NCBI RefSeq assembly: GCF_014873875.1
Contig: NZ_JADBEM010000001.1
Span: 3,534,001-3,598,000 of the forward strand
Length of the DNA stretch: 64,000 nucleotides
Direction of reading: 5' to 3'
Source of the DNA: Actinopolymorpha pittospori
GTDB taxonomy: Bacteria > Actinomycetota > Actinomycetes > Propionibacteriales > Actinopolymorphaceae
In this document: piece by piece, positions 1 through 8,127 of the stretch
Numbering within the stretch: the first letter of the stretch is position 1
Layout: each line of letters begins with the position of its first letter
Position numbers and translations under genes: made by a program
The notes under the pieces: model-generated
Seen by the model: only the letters and a program-made list of their open reading frames with translations
Told to the model about the DNA's origin: nothing
Database searches by the model: none

Positions 1-1042
1 CGGGGAAGGCCCGCTCGTCGACCGGTTCGAACTCCCAGGTCGCCGCCTTCGACCAGTCACAGGCCGGTGCGGCGCCGGGAACGCGCTCGGGCCAGCCGAG
101 GCCCACGGACAGCGCGACGCGGATGTCGGGCGGACCGACCTGGGCCAGCGTGGAACCGTCCAGGAACTCCACCATCGAGTGCACGACCACCTGCGGGTGG
201 ACGACGACGTCGATCTGGTCGAACGGGATGTCGAAGAGCAGGTGCGCCTCGATCACCTCGAGCCCCTTGTTGACGAGGTTGGCGCAGTTGACCGTGATGA
301 CCGGGCCCATGTTCCACACGGGGTGGGCGAGCGCCTGCTCCGGGGTGATGCCGGCCATCTGCTCGCGCGTCCGGCCGCGGAACGGTCCGCCGCTGGCGGT
401 GAGGACGAGGCGGCGTACGTCGTGCTTCCGGTTGCCCTGCAGACACTGGAAGAGCGCCGAGTGCTCGGAGTCGACGGGGATGATCTGGTCCGTTGCCGCC
501 AGCTTCTTGACCAGCGGTCCGCCGACGATCAGCGACTCCTTGTTGGCGAGGACCAGCCGGTTGCCGGCGGTGAGGGCCGCGAGGGTGGGAGCGAGTCCGA
601 CCGAGCCGGTGATGCCGTTGAGGACGGCGTCGCAGGGGAGTGCCGCGAGTTCGGTCGAGGCGTCCGGGCCGGCGATGATCTCAGGTCCTGAGGACTTCGA
701 GGCGCTCGCGTCCTCCCCGGCGCGCCGGCCACGTGCGTCGGCCTCGGCGGCGAGCGCGTCTCGGACGTCCGCGACCGCGGCCGGATCGGCGACTGCCACC
801 ACCTCGACGCCGAGGTCGAGGGCCTGCCGGGCGAGCAGCCGCGGACTGGCTCCGCTCGCGGACAACGCCCGCACCGCGAAGCGGTCGCGGTTGCGGGCGA
901 TCACGTCGATCGCCTGGGTGCCGATCGAGCCGGTCGAGCCGAGCAGGACCAGGCGGCGCTGGTCGGACCTGTGCGCGTGCGGGTCGGACTCGTGCGCGTG
1001 AGGGTCGGCTGGTGGTGTGACGTCTGGGCGGGCGGCGCTCAT
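1..1042 (-). CDS. dxr: 1-deoxy-D-xylulose 5-phosphate reductoisomerase (partial, 3' end outside window)
   Basis: Second enzyme of the non-mevalonate (MEP) isoprenoid pathway: NADPH-dependent rearrangement and reduction of DXP to MEP in the cytoplasm. About 347 residues are visible and the reading frame stays open to base 1; the family is about 390-400 residues, so roughly 40-50 C-terminal residues are missing. After a His-rich N-terminal tail ([11 protein letters not shown]) comes the NADPH-binding [11 protein letters not shown]. Further on are NKESLIVGG and [13 protein letters not shown] (metal and substrate site), ASGGPFRG, and HPVWNMG, all family hallmarks. The ATG at 1042 is preceded by TACGTT six bases upstream, so the mRNA is probably leaderless. 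It is divergent from the copper-type gene. Identity is clear from these motifs. Confidence 0.96.
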   Translation of the reverse strand, partial: MSAARPDVTPPADPHAHESDPHAHRSDQRRLVLLGSTGSIGTQAIDVIARNRDRFAVRALSASGASPRLLARQALDLGVEVVAVADPAAVADVRDALAAEADARGRRAGEDASASKSSGPEIIAGPDASTELAALPCDAVLNGITGSVGLAPTLAALTAGNRLVLANKESLIVGGPLVKKLAATDQIIPVDSEHSALFQCLQGNRKHDVRRLVLTASGGPFRGRTREQMAGITPEQALAHPVWNMGPVITVNCANLVNKGLEVIEAHLLFDIPFDQIDVVVHPQVVVHSMVEFLDGSTLAQVGPPDIRVALSVGLGWPERVPGAAPACDWSKAATWEFEPVDERAFP

Positions 1043-1054
1043 GGATCGAACGTA
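1043..1054 (-). promoter_or_regulatory. Leaderless -10 promoter element of dxr
   Basis: On the minus strand TACGTT (1054 to 1049) is followed by six bases and then the dxr ATG. This spacing puts the transcription start at or next to the start codon, and no Shine-Dalgarno sequence can fit. The -10 TANNNT form is usual for actinobacterial housekeeping sigma factors. No good -35 was found. Confidence 0.5.
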
Positions 1055-1162
1055 CGGGACACAACCCCCACACATCCACCAAGTCGGTCTCATCGATTGG
1101 AAGCGGGTCAGGTGGAGTGGGGTCGGGCGCTGGCCCGGGCTGCCCGGCCCCCGTTTTGTTCG

Positions 1163-1181
1163 TATACCCTACGGGGGTAGG
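1163..1181 (+). promoter_or_regulatory. CsoR-type copper operator
   Basis: The inverted repeat TACCC-N5-GGGTA (1165-1179), flanked by further G/C-rich symmetric bases, matches the pattern of actinobacterial CsoR operators (ATACCC...GGGTA). It sits about 25 bases before the first start codon of the downstream unit, so it overlaps or follows the core promoter. TATACC at 1163 could itself serve as a -10. CsoR binding, relieved by Cu(I), is inferred from sequence shape and from the His-rich product downstream; no csoR gene is in the window. Confidence 0.6.
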
Positions 1182-1203
1182 GTGATAAGCGGAGAGGGAG
1201 ACG

Positions 1204-1269
1204 ATGACGACGTTGAGGTACGACCTGGCCGGCCAGGTGCGGATGGTCGCCGCACGGGGAATCGCATGA
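1204..1269 (+). CDS. 21-codon leader ORF coupled to the copper-type gene
   Basis: A short frame (MTTLRYDLAGQVRMVAARGI plus A) starts with ATG three bases after a strong purine tract, GGAGAGGGAG (1191-1200). It ends in an ATGA overlap with the next gene. The downstream start at 1266 has no convincing Shine-Dalgarno of its own, so translation of the leader probably delivers ribosomes to it. The MTT(x)RY start loosely recalls CopZ-like metallochaperones, but there is no CxxC, so that likeness may be chance. It could be a regulatory leader peptide, a remnant of a lost metallochaperone gene, or only a coupling device. Confidence 0.45.
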   Translation: MTTLRYDLAGQVRMVAARGIA

Positions 1270-2264
1270 ACGCGGCGACGAAACTGGGCGCCTTCGGTGC
1301 GGGGCTGGCGCTCGTGTTCGGTGCCGCCTACGGAGTCGGATCCCTCGTCGACTCCGGCCCTGGCAGGACGGCACTCGTCGACACGCGGGAGGAAAGCGGT
1401 CCCGGCGCGCACGGGGCCGACGAGATGACCCCGGGCGCTGCTGACAGTGCGGGCGGTGGGCATGAGGATGGCGGTCAGGCTGATGGCGGCCACGCTGAGG
1501 GCGGTCACGCGGAAGGTGATGCCGCGGGTGGGGCGGCGGCCGAACTGCCCGGTGGACTGATGGTCAGCGAGCACGGTTACACCCTGGAGCGCGTGTCCGC
1601 CGACCCGACGTTCGGGCGGAATGGCGAGTTCGCGTTCCGGATCGTCAGCGCTGACGGTCAACCGGTCACCGCCTTCGACGAGGTGCACGAGAAGCGACTG
1701 CACCTGATCGTCGTACGCCGGGACCTGTCCGGGTTCCGGCACGTGCATCCGACGCTCGGCGAGGACGGGGTGTGGCGGATTCGGCTGCCCTTCACGGCGG
1801 CGGGGACGTACCGAGCCTTCGCGGACTTCACCCCGACCGGAGGCGAGGCGACCACCCTCGGCATCGACGTGCCGGTCGCCGGAAGCTACCAGCCGGCCGC
1901 GCTTCCCGCACCGACGACCGTCGCGCGGGTGGACGGGTACACCGTGACGATGCGGGGTCGGCCGAAGGCCGGCGAGTCGAGCATGCTGACGTTCCAGGTC
2001 GAGCGCGGGGGACGGCCGGTCACCGACCTGCAGCCGTACCTCGGTTCCTACGGACACCTCGTCGCGCTGCGCGGAGGCGACCTCGCCTACCTGCACGTGC
2101 ATCCGGACGGCTCACCGGGCGACGGCCGTATCGCTCCCGGACCGGACGTGGGCTTCCACGTCGAGGCGCCGACGGCCGGTGCGTATCGGCTGTACCTGGA
2201 CTTCCAGCACGACGGATCCGTCCGCACCGCCGAGTTCACCGTGCACGTCCCCTCGGGCGCGTGA
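1266..2264 (+). CDS. Secreted or membrane-anchored His-rich protein, probably copper-responsive
   Basis: A 332-residue protein whose N-terminal hydrophobic segment (about residues 7-26) works as signal or anchor. Next is a low-complexity His/Gly/Asp stretch (HEDGGQADGGHAEGGHAEG, about 73-91) suited to metal binding. Two beta-rich repeats of about 110 residues follow, each with an HLHV/HVHP-type histidine cluster (KRLHLIVV...FRHVHP, then YLHVHP). Similar proteins occur next to copper ATPase and chaperone genes in actinobacteria, which is recalled rather than tested here. The start was set at ATG 1266, coupled to the leader ORF; an in-frame extension back to 1017 would cross the operator and is rejected. 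A role in handling extracytoplasmic copper is inferred from operator and histidines; no enzyme motif is visible. Confidence 0.75.
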   Translation: MNAATKLGAFGAGLALVFGAAYGVGSLVDSGPGRTALVDTREESGPGAHGADEMTPGAADSAGGGHEDGGQADGGHAEGGHAEGDAAGGAAAELPGGLMVSEHGYTLERVSADPTFGRNGEFAFRIVSADGQPVTAFDEVHEKRLHLIVVRRDLSGFRHVHPTLGEDGVWRIRLPFTAAGTYRAFADFTPTGGEATTLGIDVPVAGSYQPAALPAPTTVARVDGYTVTMRGRPKAGESSMLTFQVERGGRPVTDLQPYLGSYGHLVALRGGDLAYLHVHPDGSPGDGRIAPGPDVGFHVEAPTAGAYRLYLDFQHDGSVRTAEFTVHVPSGA

Positions 2265-2345
2265 GCTCGGGTGGGTTCTGGGGAACTCTGGGTGCTGAGG
2301 TCGAGGCGGAAGCCGGCGGAGCAGGCTCAGGGTGCACCGCGCGCC

Positions 2346-3776
2346 TCAGCGTCTGATCAGGGTGGTGTCGTTGGGTCGGATGACGTTCTGGTACGGATCC
2401 ACCCAGGGCGGCGGGATGTATTCGGGGTGCCCGTCGTCACCCATCCGGACGGTCCAGCCCTTCGTGTGGATGACGGTGTGATGGTGCTGGCAGAGGAGAA
2501 CGCCGTTGTTCAGGTCGGTTGCTCCGCCGTCTACCCAGTGCTGGATGTGATGCGCTTCGATCCACTTCTCCGGTCTCCGGCACTCGGGGAAGTGGCCGAA
2601 GTAGCCGTCACGCTCGGCCAACGCATGTCGTTGGGAGTACGTGAACAGCCGGGTGCCCCGTCCGAGGTCGAGAACGGCGCCGTCACCACCAAGCACCACG
2701 GGGATGATCTCGGCGTCGCATGCCAACTGCCGTACCAGTGTCGCTGACAGTGGCGGCCCCGTGATCCGGTAGCCGATCAGGGCATGCCCGCCCGACCCGC
2801 CGCTTCTCTCGTCGCTTCCGCTGCCATCTGGTCCGGCCTGCGTCTTCACCTGCAGGTGCGCGGGGCCGGAGTCGGTGAGCACGGAGTTGAGGGTGCCGTA
2901 CCCGAGTTTGTTGGCGAGGTCGTCGTGGTTCATCGTCACGGTGAGGCGCGGGCTGATGCTGCCGCGGGTGGGTGCGCTGGCTGCTGCCTGGGCCAGGGCG
3001 AGGAGTTCGGCGAAGGCGTCGGCATAGCGGCGTTCGCTGCTGCGCAGGTCCGGCCCATCAGGACCGGTCGGCCGAGGCCGAGCGAGCGGATCCAGGAGTG
3101 CCTGCAGGATCGCGAGGGTGGGCACGTCGAGGCGCAGGAACATGGTGCCCATCCCGTCGCGGACCGGACCGAAGCTCAACGTCCTGCTCTCCCGAGCCCG
3201 GCGCTCGTGCTCCTCCAACTGCTTCCCGATCCGGCGTTCGGCGTCCTCCGGTGCGATCACTTCGTAGAGGTGTTTGCCGGCCTTGTCCAAGTCATCGGTG
3301 TCGAGGGCCTGCGCACTGTCCAGCAGGAAGGCTTCCGCTTCCGCCCGTACGGCGGCGTCGACGTCGTTGGGGAGGCGGCGGATCGCGCGTTCGATCACCT
3401 GTGCCTGACCCAACGAGATCTCGCCCTCGGACAGAGCAGAACCGGTCGCTTGGATCGTCTGGTCTAGCGCCTTCGCGAGCCGAACTGACACCGACGCCTC
3501 ACGCCGGCCCATCCGCGTCACCTGCTGCACCCAGCCCGCCGTGTTGGCGGCACCGGTCAGCTTCCTGACCTCGTTCAGCTCGGCTTGCCGCGTCAGAGAC
3601 GACCGCAACGACGCCAGCCTCGCCTCGCAGACAGCGATCTCCCGTAACGCCGACTCGTACTCACGCAACGGAAGCGACAGAGTCGGGCACTCCACCGCAC
3701 CTTCGATCTGCTCACCCACACCGGCAAGCCAACGCATCAACGGATGCGTCAAGCCTTCCCCGGTGTCGATGTCCAT
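2346..3776 (-). CDS. DUF222 / HNH endonuclease (13E12-repeat family)
   Basis: A 476-residue protein with the actinobacterial DUF222 helical region (about residues 40-330) and a C-terminal HNH nuclease motif: IEAHHIQHWVDGG, then LLCQHHHTVIH. These motifs carry the catalytic His and the Asn/His metal ligands. The family is found in many near-identical copies in mycobacteria (REP13E12) and is often linked to mobile DNA; its cellular job is unknown. The ATG at 3776 is chosen because TAGGGT lies exactly six bases upstream, a leaderless arrangement; a TTG two codons earlier would fall inside that spacer. No repeats or integrase flank the gene, so there is no direct sign that it is mobile here. Confidence 0.88.
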   Translation of the reverse strand: MDIDTGEGLTHPLMRWLAGVGEQIEGAVECPTLSLPLREYESALREIAVCEARLASLRSSLTRQAELNEVRKLTGAANTAGWVQQVTRMGRREASVSVRLAKALDQTIQATGSALSEGEISLGQAQVIERAIRRLPNDVDAAVRAEAEAFLLDSAQALDTDDLDKAGKHLYEVIAPEDAERRIGKQLEEHERRARESRTLSFGPVRDGMGTMFLRLDVPTLAILQALLDPLARPRPTGPDGPDLRSSERRYADAFAELLALAQAAASAPTRGSISPRLTVTMNHDDLANKLGYGTLNSVLTDSGPAHLQVKTQAGPDGSGSDERSGGSGGHALIGYRITGPPLSATLVRQLACDAEIIPVVLGGDGAVLDLGRGTRLFTYSQRHALAERDGYFGHFPECRRPEKWIEAHHIQHWVDGGATDLNNGVLLCQHHHTVIHTKGWTVRMGDDGHPEYIPPPWVDPYQNVIRPNDTTLIRR

Positions 3777-3932
3777 GACCAAACCCTAGACCCGACCACC
3801 GACAACAACCCCTGTAAAACAAGGGCATTCAGGCCCACCGGCGAAACTTCTATCTGACAATTCCGGGTCAACTTCCAAGCCCCCTGAAAGTCGCGCCGCA
3901 GCGGCACCCGACAGCGTCGAGGTACGAGAAGA

Positions 3933-3960
3933 CGGGCACTGACGCACAGTCCGGTGCCCG
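3933..3960. terminator. Hairpin between the NUDIX and HNH genes
   Basis: CGGGCAC (3933-3939) and GTGCCCG (3954-3960) form a 7-bp stem with a 14-base loop. On the plus strand GTTTT follows; on the minus strand TCTTCT follows, which suits the NUDIX gene that ends at 4025. A Rho-independent or bidirectional terminator is likely. The rest of 3783-4024 holds no gene. Confidence 0.45.
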
Positions 3961-4024
3961 GTTTTCCGGATCTCGGCGAAACGACGTCCGGCGCCTGGGC
4001 GAGGGCGTCCAGCAGCCCGGCGGG

Positions 4025-4528
4025 TCAGGCGGGCAGCAGGTCACACAGGTGGGGTACGAGGGCCAGGTCGGCGTCCAGCCAGTCGAGCTCGGGTATCTCG
4101 GTCGCCTCGACCCACCGCACCGCCCGGTGTTCCCGGGCGACCGGGACGGCTTCGGGCTCGGTCAGGCTCGCCGCATAGATCCGTAGCACCATTCGGCCGT
4201 GCCGCAGAGGCACCTCGGGACCGACCTGGTCGTGGACGACGACGCGGACGCCGAGCTCCTCCTCGCACTCGCGGACCACGGCGTCCCGGTCGGACTCACC
4301 GGGCTCGACGCGTCCACCGGGGAGCTCCCACCGGCCGGCGAGCTGCTCGGGGAACGCGCGTTGCTGTGCGAGTAGCCGCGCATCCCGGACGATCGCGGCT
4401 CCCACCACGATGACGGGTGCGGCGTCGGTCTGCTGGTGATCGGCTGGCCCGGACACACCGAGAACCCTAGCCGGGGCGCCCCCGCCCGACACGCCACCCG
4501 AAACCCGATCCGCCGAACCGCTAGACAT
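4025..4528 (-). CDS. NUDIX hydrolase (MutT / CTP-pyrophosphatase type)
   Basis: Hydrolyses a nucleoside diphosphate linked to another moiety. The NUDIX box is intact: GGRVEPGES followed by REXXEELG (RECEEELGV), about residues 71-94, with the metal-binding Glu cluster. The conserved fold begins near residue 38 (APVIVVGAAIV), so the first 30 or so residues are extra. GTG at 4456 (VSGPADHQQ) would give a better-fitting 143-residue protein and leave room for a promoter. With ATG 4528 only 29 bases separate it from the divergent arsR gene. The spacing of WELPGG and LDWLDADLALV resembles MutT/CTP pyrophosphatases that clean oxidised or modified nucleotides, but the substrate cannot be read from sequence. 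Confidence 0.88.
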   Translation of the reverse strand: MSSGSADRVSGGVSGGGAPARVLGVSGPADHQQTDAAPVIVVGAAIVRDARLLAQQRAFPEQLAGRWELPGGRVEPGESDRDAVVRECEEELGVRVVVHDQVGPEVPLRHGRMVLRIYAASLTEPEAVPVAREHRAVRWVEATEIPELDWLDADLALVPHLCDLLPA

Positions 4529-4551
4529 GTGACTGATTGGTCACCTACCTT
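4529..4551 (+). promoter_or_regulatory. ArsR-type operator and leaderless -10
   Basis: The inverted repeat GTGAC-TGATTG-GTCAC (4529-4544) is followed directly by TACCTT (4546-4551), a -10 hexamer placed six bases before the ATG of the ArsR gene. A dimeric winged-helix repressor bound here would block its own promoter. The site also abuts the annotated NUDIX start on the other strand. Confidence 0.55.
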
Positions 4552-4557
4552 GGAGTC

Positions 4558-4878
4558 ATGGCAGACGACGACCGGGTGTTCAAGGCACTGGCCGACCCGA
4601 CTCGTCGGTTCCTGCTCGATCTGCTCTTCGCGCGTGACGGCCGCACGCTCACGGAGTTGGAGTCCGAGTTGGAGATGACGCGGTTCGGTGTCATGAAGCA
4701 CCTGAAGGTGCTGGAGGAGGCCAATCTCGTCATCACCCGCAAGTCGGGCAGGGAGAAGTTGCACTTCCTGAACCCGGTGCCGATCAAACAGATCCACAAC
4801 CGGTGGATCGACAAGTACACCGATCGCCAGGCGTCGGCGCTGGCCGATCTCAAGGCGGAACTGGAGAATCCGACATGA
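4558..4878 (+). CDS. ArsR-family transcriptional repressor
   Basis: A compact 106-residue winged-helix protein: FKALADPTRRFLLDLL (helix 1), recognition helix region EMTRFGVMKHLKVLEEA, then the wing ITRKSGREKLHFLNP. It lacks the Cys metal-site motif of classic arsenic or zinc sensors, so it belongs with the metal-independent ArsR regulators that are co-transcribed with Aha1/SRPBCC proteins. The ATG at 4558 is used rather than a TTG at 4537 because TACCTT-N6-ATG makes a leaderless transcript and the operator lies immediately upstream. It overlaps the SRPBCC gene by ATGA, so the two are translationally coupled. Probable autorepressor; its ligand is unknown. Confidence 0.9.
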   Translation: MADDDRVFKALADPTRRFLLDLLFARDGRTLTELESELEMTRFGVMKHLKVLEEANLVITRKSGREKLHFLNPVPIKQIHNRWIDKYTDRQASALADLKAELENPT

Positions 4879-5387
4879 CCACGACGAACGAGGCCGTCCA
4901 GATGTACCGCGTCTACATCAAGGCCACGCCCGAGGCGATCTGGGACGCGATCACCAAGCCCGAGTGGACCGAGCGCTACGGCTACACCGGCCTGGTCGAC
5001 TACGACCTGCGGCCGGGCGGTGAATACAAGGTCCGCCCCACCAAGGAGTTCCGGGAGGCGAGCGAGGCCAACGGTTACTCCTGCCCCGACATCCTCATCG
5101 ACGGTGAGGTGCTGGAGGCCGACCCGCCGCGCAGGCTGGTGACGACCTTCCGGATGCTCATGGACCCGACCATGGCGGCGGAGGGCTTCACCCGCATCAC
5201 CCACGAGATCAAGGAGGGTGAGAACGGCGTCTGCTCCCTCACGCTCACCCACGAACTCGAGGGTGCACCGACGCTGGCCGCCATGGTCGCGGGCGCGGGT
5301 GAGGACCAGGGCGCGGGTGGTGGCCACGCCTGGGTGCTCAGCGAGCTCAAGACCCTGCTCGAGACCGGAAAGTCGTTCAACAACTGA
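4875..5387 (+). CDS. SRPBCC / Aha1-domain protein
   Basis: A 170-residue single-domain START-like protein. Its opening strand and helix MYRVYIKATPEAIWDAIT is typical of the activator-of-Hsp90 homologue-1 group. It continues with RPGGEYKVRP, DGEVLEADPPRRLVTTF and the C-terminal helix HAWVLSELKTLLE. The fold forms a deep hydrophobic pocket for small ligands; the ligand is unknown. The gene starts inside the stop codon of arsR (ATGA), the standard arrangement of this regulator-SRPBCC pair, and probably reports or removes the ligand sensed by the pair. A 14-bp hairpin follows about 90 bases downstream. Confidence 0.9.
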   Translation: MTTTNEAVQMYRVYIKATPEAIWDAITKPEWTERYGYTGLVDYDLRPGGEYKVRPTKEFREASEANGYSCPDILIDGEVLEADPPRRLVTTFRMLMDPTMAAEGFTRITHEIKEGENGVCSLTLTHELEGAPTLAAMVAGAGEDQGAGGGHAWVLSELKTLLETGKSFNN

Positions 5388-5474
5388 CCTCGACGACGAC
5401 CCGGCGCAGGACCCGGACCGTCGACCAGGACGTCGACCAGGGCGACGACCGGGACCAACGAAGCGCCCAGCGCA

Positions 5475-5512
5475 CCAGGCGGGGACCCGCGACGAGCGGG
5501 GTCCCCGCCTGG
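5475..5512 (+). terminator. Strong hairpin terminator after the ArsR-SRPBCC operon
   Basis: A perfect 14-bp stem, CCAGGCGGGGACCC (5475-5488) with its complement at 5499-5512, encloses a 10-base loop. No U-tract follows, which is common for actinobacterial L-shaped terminators. Confidence 0.65.
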
Positions 5513-5582
5513 CCGTATCCGGCGGCCGTCCGCCGACTCCTTGACGCGTGCACGCCGTCGGTCCACGCTGGCCGGCAACGTA

Positions 5583-5596
5583 TCTACTGGAGTAGA
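5583..5596 (+). promoter_or_regulatory. Candidate LacI-type operator
   Basis: The inverted repeat TCTACT-GG-AGTAGA lies 24 bases before the LacI-family start. GTAGAC occurs again 7 bases later (5604-5609), next to the ribosome binding site GAGGAG (5611-5616). Autoregulation by the adjacent repressor is inferred. Confidence 0.45.
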
Positions 5597-5620
5597 CAAC
5601 ACCTGTAGACGAGGAGCGCG

Positions 5621-6772
5621 GTGGTCACTCGCGACGACGTTGCCCGGCTGGCCGGGACCTCCACGGCGGTCGTGAGCTACGTGCTGAACGACGGCCCGCG
5701 ACCGGTCGCCGCGGCGACGCGCGCGAGGGTGCTGGCGGCGGTCGCCAAGCTCGGCTACCGGCCCAACGGCGTGGCCCGCTCGTTGCGGGCGAAGCGCACC
5801 CGCGTCCTCGGTCTGCTCGTCCCCGACAGCTCCAACCCGTACTTCGCCCGCCTCGCCCGCGCCGTCGAGGACGCCGCCTTCGCGAGCGGTCACGCCGTCG
5901 TTCTCGGCAACGCCGTGGACGACGTGGAGCGCGAGCTCGCCTACGTACGGACGTTCCTGGAGAGCCGGGTCGACGGTCTCCTCTACATCCCGGCCGCCTC
6001 GACGAGCCCGAGCATCGAGGAGTTGGCGCGTTCGAAGGTCCCGACCGTCGTCCTCGACCGGACGGTCGCCGGCCTGTCCGCGAGCAGTGTCACGGCGGAC
6101 AACCGCGTCGGCGCCCGGATGGCGACGCGCCACCTGCTCCAGCACGGCCATCGCCGAATCGCCTACCTCGGCGGTCCCGCCCACCTGTCGACCGCCCGCG
6201 ACCGCCGCAGGGGCTGGGCCGACGCGATGCGTGGCGCGGGCCTGTCGGTCGAACGCCCACTGTCGGTCGCGGGAGCCTTCGACCGGGAGACGGGCTACCA
6301 CGGCGCGCTGGCGCTGCTGACCCGCGACCCGGCGCCCACGGCGGTCTTCGCGGCCGCGGACGAACTCGGAGTCGGCGCGATGCGGGCGGCGTTCGAGCTG
6401 GGCTGGAAGGTACCGGACGACGTCGCGATCATCTCCTTCGACGGTGTGGCGGAAGCCGCGGCATACACCGTCCCGTCCCTGTCCTGCGTACGCCAGCCGG
6501 TCGAGACGATGGGACGTCGGGCGATCGAGATGTTGCTCGACCTCATCGCGGGTACCCAGAGCACCCACCGCGCCGAGGTGGTCCCCGTCGACCTGGTCGC
6601 TCGGGGCACCTGCGGCTGCCCCGAGAAGCCAGCTTCCGCGCACCGGCAGGACCCGACCCCGAGCACACGACCCGAACCGAGCACACGTCCCGAGCTGAGC
6701 GCACGACCCGAGCCGAGCACACGACCCGACCCAGCGGTACGACTGAACCAGCAGGAGGCCAGCGATGCATGA
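5621..6772 (+). CDS. LacI-family transcriptional regulator
   Basis: A 383-residue repressor. The N-terminal HTH (TRDDVARLAGTSTAVVSYVL) and hinge helix (RPNGVARSLR) are followed by a periplasmic-binding-protein-like sensor, about residues 60-335, with the usual LGLLVPDSSNPYFARLARAV and VAIISFDG strands. The GTG start is set by GAGGAG four bases upstream. The sensor suggests a sugar-like effector. The C-terminus is odd: after GTCGCPEK the protein ends in about 45 residues that include four repeats of PSTRPE, produced by an 18-bp tandem repeat (6659-6730), which looks like recent expansion. It overlaps the ADP-ribosylglycohydrolase gene by 8 bases and probably controls it together with the solute-binding protein. 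Confidence 0.93.
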   Translation: MVTRDDVARLAGTSTAVVSYVLNDGPRPVAAATRARVLAAVAKLGYRPNGVARSLRAKRTRVLGLLVPDSSNPYFARLARAVEDAAFASGHAVVLGNAVDDVERELAYVRTFLESRVDGLLYIPAASTSPSIEELARSKVPTVVLDRTVAGLSASSVTADNRVGARMATRHLLQHGHRRIAYLGGPAHLSTARDRRRGWADAMRGAGLSVERPLSVAGAFDRETGYHGALALLTRDPAPTAVFAAADELGVGAMRAAFELGWKVPDDVAIISFDGVAEAAAYTVPSLSCVRQPVETMGRRAIEMLLDLIAGTQSTHRAEVVPVDLVARGTCGCPEKPASAHRQDPTPSTRPEPSTRPELSARPEPSTRPDPAVRLNQQEASDA

Positions 6773-8078
6773 CGCGATCGACCTACGGGAGCTCGCGGAG
6801 TGGGAGCTCATCCAGCTCCGCGAGACCGGGTTCGACGTGAGCGAGGAGGAACGCCGGTTGGCCGAGCTCTCGCCCGGTACCGCGGAGGAGTTGGGCGCGC
6901 TCCTCGACGACATGGCGGCGAGGTCGGACCGGACCGGATGGTCCTACGTCGAGCCGACCGCGTGGGACGAGCTGGCCGGCACGCTGACCCTGCCGAAGGC
7001 CTCGGCGCCTCCGACCGGTGAGGTGCTCGCCGACCGGATCCTCGGCGCCTGGCTCGGCCGGGTCGCGGGCAACATGCTCGGCAAGCCCGTCGAGTGGGGC
7101 GACCACTGGACCCCGGCGCACCTGCGTTCCTACCTCGAGCTCGCCGGCGCGTGGCCGCTCGACGACTACATCCCCCTGATGGACCCGGTGCCCGAGGGCT
7201 ACCGCATCCTCCCGAACTCCTCCCAGACCACGCGCGGCAACGTGCACGGCAGTTCGCGTGACGACGACGTCGACTACACCGTGCTCGGCCTGCACCTGCT
7301 GGAGAAGCACGGTCCAGACCTCACCCCGCACGACGTCGCGGACGCGTGGCGGCTGCTGCTGCCGTTGCACCAGACCTACACCGCCGAGCGGGTGGCCTAC
7401 CGCAACCTCGCCTACGGCCTGCGTGCCCCGGAGACGGCGACCTACCGCAACCCCTACCGCGAGTGGATCGGCGCGCAGATCCGCGGCGACGCGTTCGGGT
7501 ACGTCTACCCCGGCGACCCGGCCAGGGCCGCCCGGCTCGCCTACCAGGACGCCGTTCTCTCCCACGTCGCCAACGGCGTGTACGGCGAGATGTGGGCGGC
7601 GGCCCTGGTGGCGGCGGCGTTCACCGCGAGCTCGCCCCGCGAGGCGCTCGAGGTGTCCTGCGCCGTCGTACCACCGCAGTCCCGGCTGACCGAGGCCCTG
7701 CGCGACGTCCTCGACATGCACGAGCGCGGACTCAGCTGGGAGGAGGCCCGGGCCGGCATCGGCGAACGCTACGGCCAGTACAGCTGGATCCACACGATCA
7801 ACAACGCCGCTGTCGTCGCGGCCGGTCTCCTGTGGGGTGACGGCGACTTCACCCAGACCATCGTGCTGACCGTTCTCGGCGGCCTGGACACCGACTCCAA
7901 CGGCGCGACGGCGGGCTCGGTGGCGGGCGTCCTCGCCGGGGCCAAGGCCATCCCGTCGCACTGGGTCGACCCGCTCGAGGACCGGCTGCGCAGCGCGTTG
8001 TTCGGATTCGACGGTTCGCGGATCTCCGAGCTGGCCGCGCGTACGACCCGGCTCGCGGAGACGTTCGGATCGAACTGA
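6765..8078 (+). CDS. ADP-ribosylglycohydrolase-family protein
   Basis: A 437-residue protein with an extra N-terminal region of about 85 residues before the ADP-ribosylglycohydrolase domain. The two metal-binding signatures are present: SSRDDDVDYT (residues 163-172) and GGLDTDSNGATAG (372-384), which normally place two Mg ions beside the ribosyl bond. Family members remove ADP-ribose from proteins or DNA, or hydrolyse related N- and O-glycosidic bonds. Its position inside a LacI-controlled unit with a solute-binding lipoprotein points to metabolism of an imported glycoside or nucleoside rather than to protein signalling; that is inference. AGGAGG (6753-6758) sets the ATG at 6765, overlapping the repressor's end. 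Confidence 0.87.
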   Translation: MHDAIDLRELAEWELIQLRETGFDVSEEERRLAELSPGTAEELGALLDDMAARSDRTGWSYVEPTAWDELAGTLTLPKASAPPTGEVLADRILGAWLGRVAGNMLGKPVEWGDHWTPAHLRSYLELAGAWPLDDYIPLMDPVPEGYRILPNSSQTTRGNVHGSSRDDDVDYTVLGLHLLEKHGPDLTPHDVADAWRLLLPLHQTYTAERVAYRNLAYGLRAPETATYRNPYREWIGAQIRGDAFGYVYPGDPARAARLAYQDAVLSHVANGVYGEMWAAALVAAAFTASSPREALEVSCAVVPPQSRLTEALRDVLDMHERGLSWEEARAGIGERYGQYSWIHTINNAAVVAAGLLWGDGDFTQTIVLTVLGGLDTDSNGATAGSVAGVLAGAKAIPSHWVDPLEDRLRSALFGFDGSRISELAARTTRLAETFGSN

Positions 8079-8127
8079 GAGCACACCCAACGAGGACAGG
8101 GCGCCGCGGCTCCGGAAAGGAACCCAC

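Noticed and set aside
681..2102. A 473-codon minus-strand frame overlapping dxr and the copper-type gene
   Set aside because: It is antisense to the clear His-rich gene and in another frame of dxr, with Arg/Pro-rich composition typical of GC shadow frames.
2346..3776. Mobile element carrying the DUF222-HNH gene
   Set aside because: No terminal repeats, integrase or composition break was seen around it; the HNH family alone is not proof.
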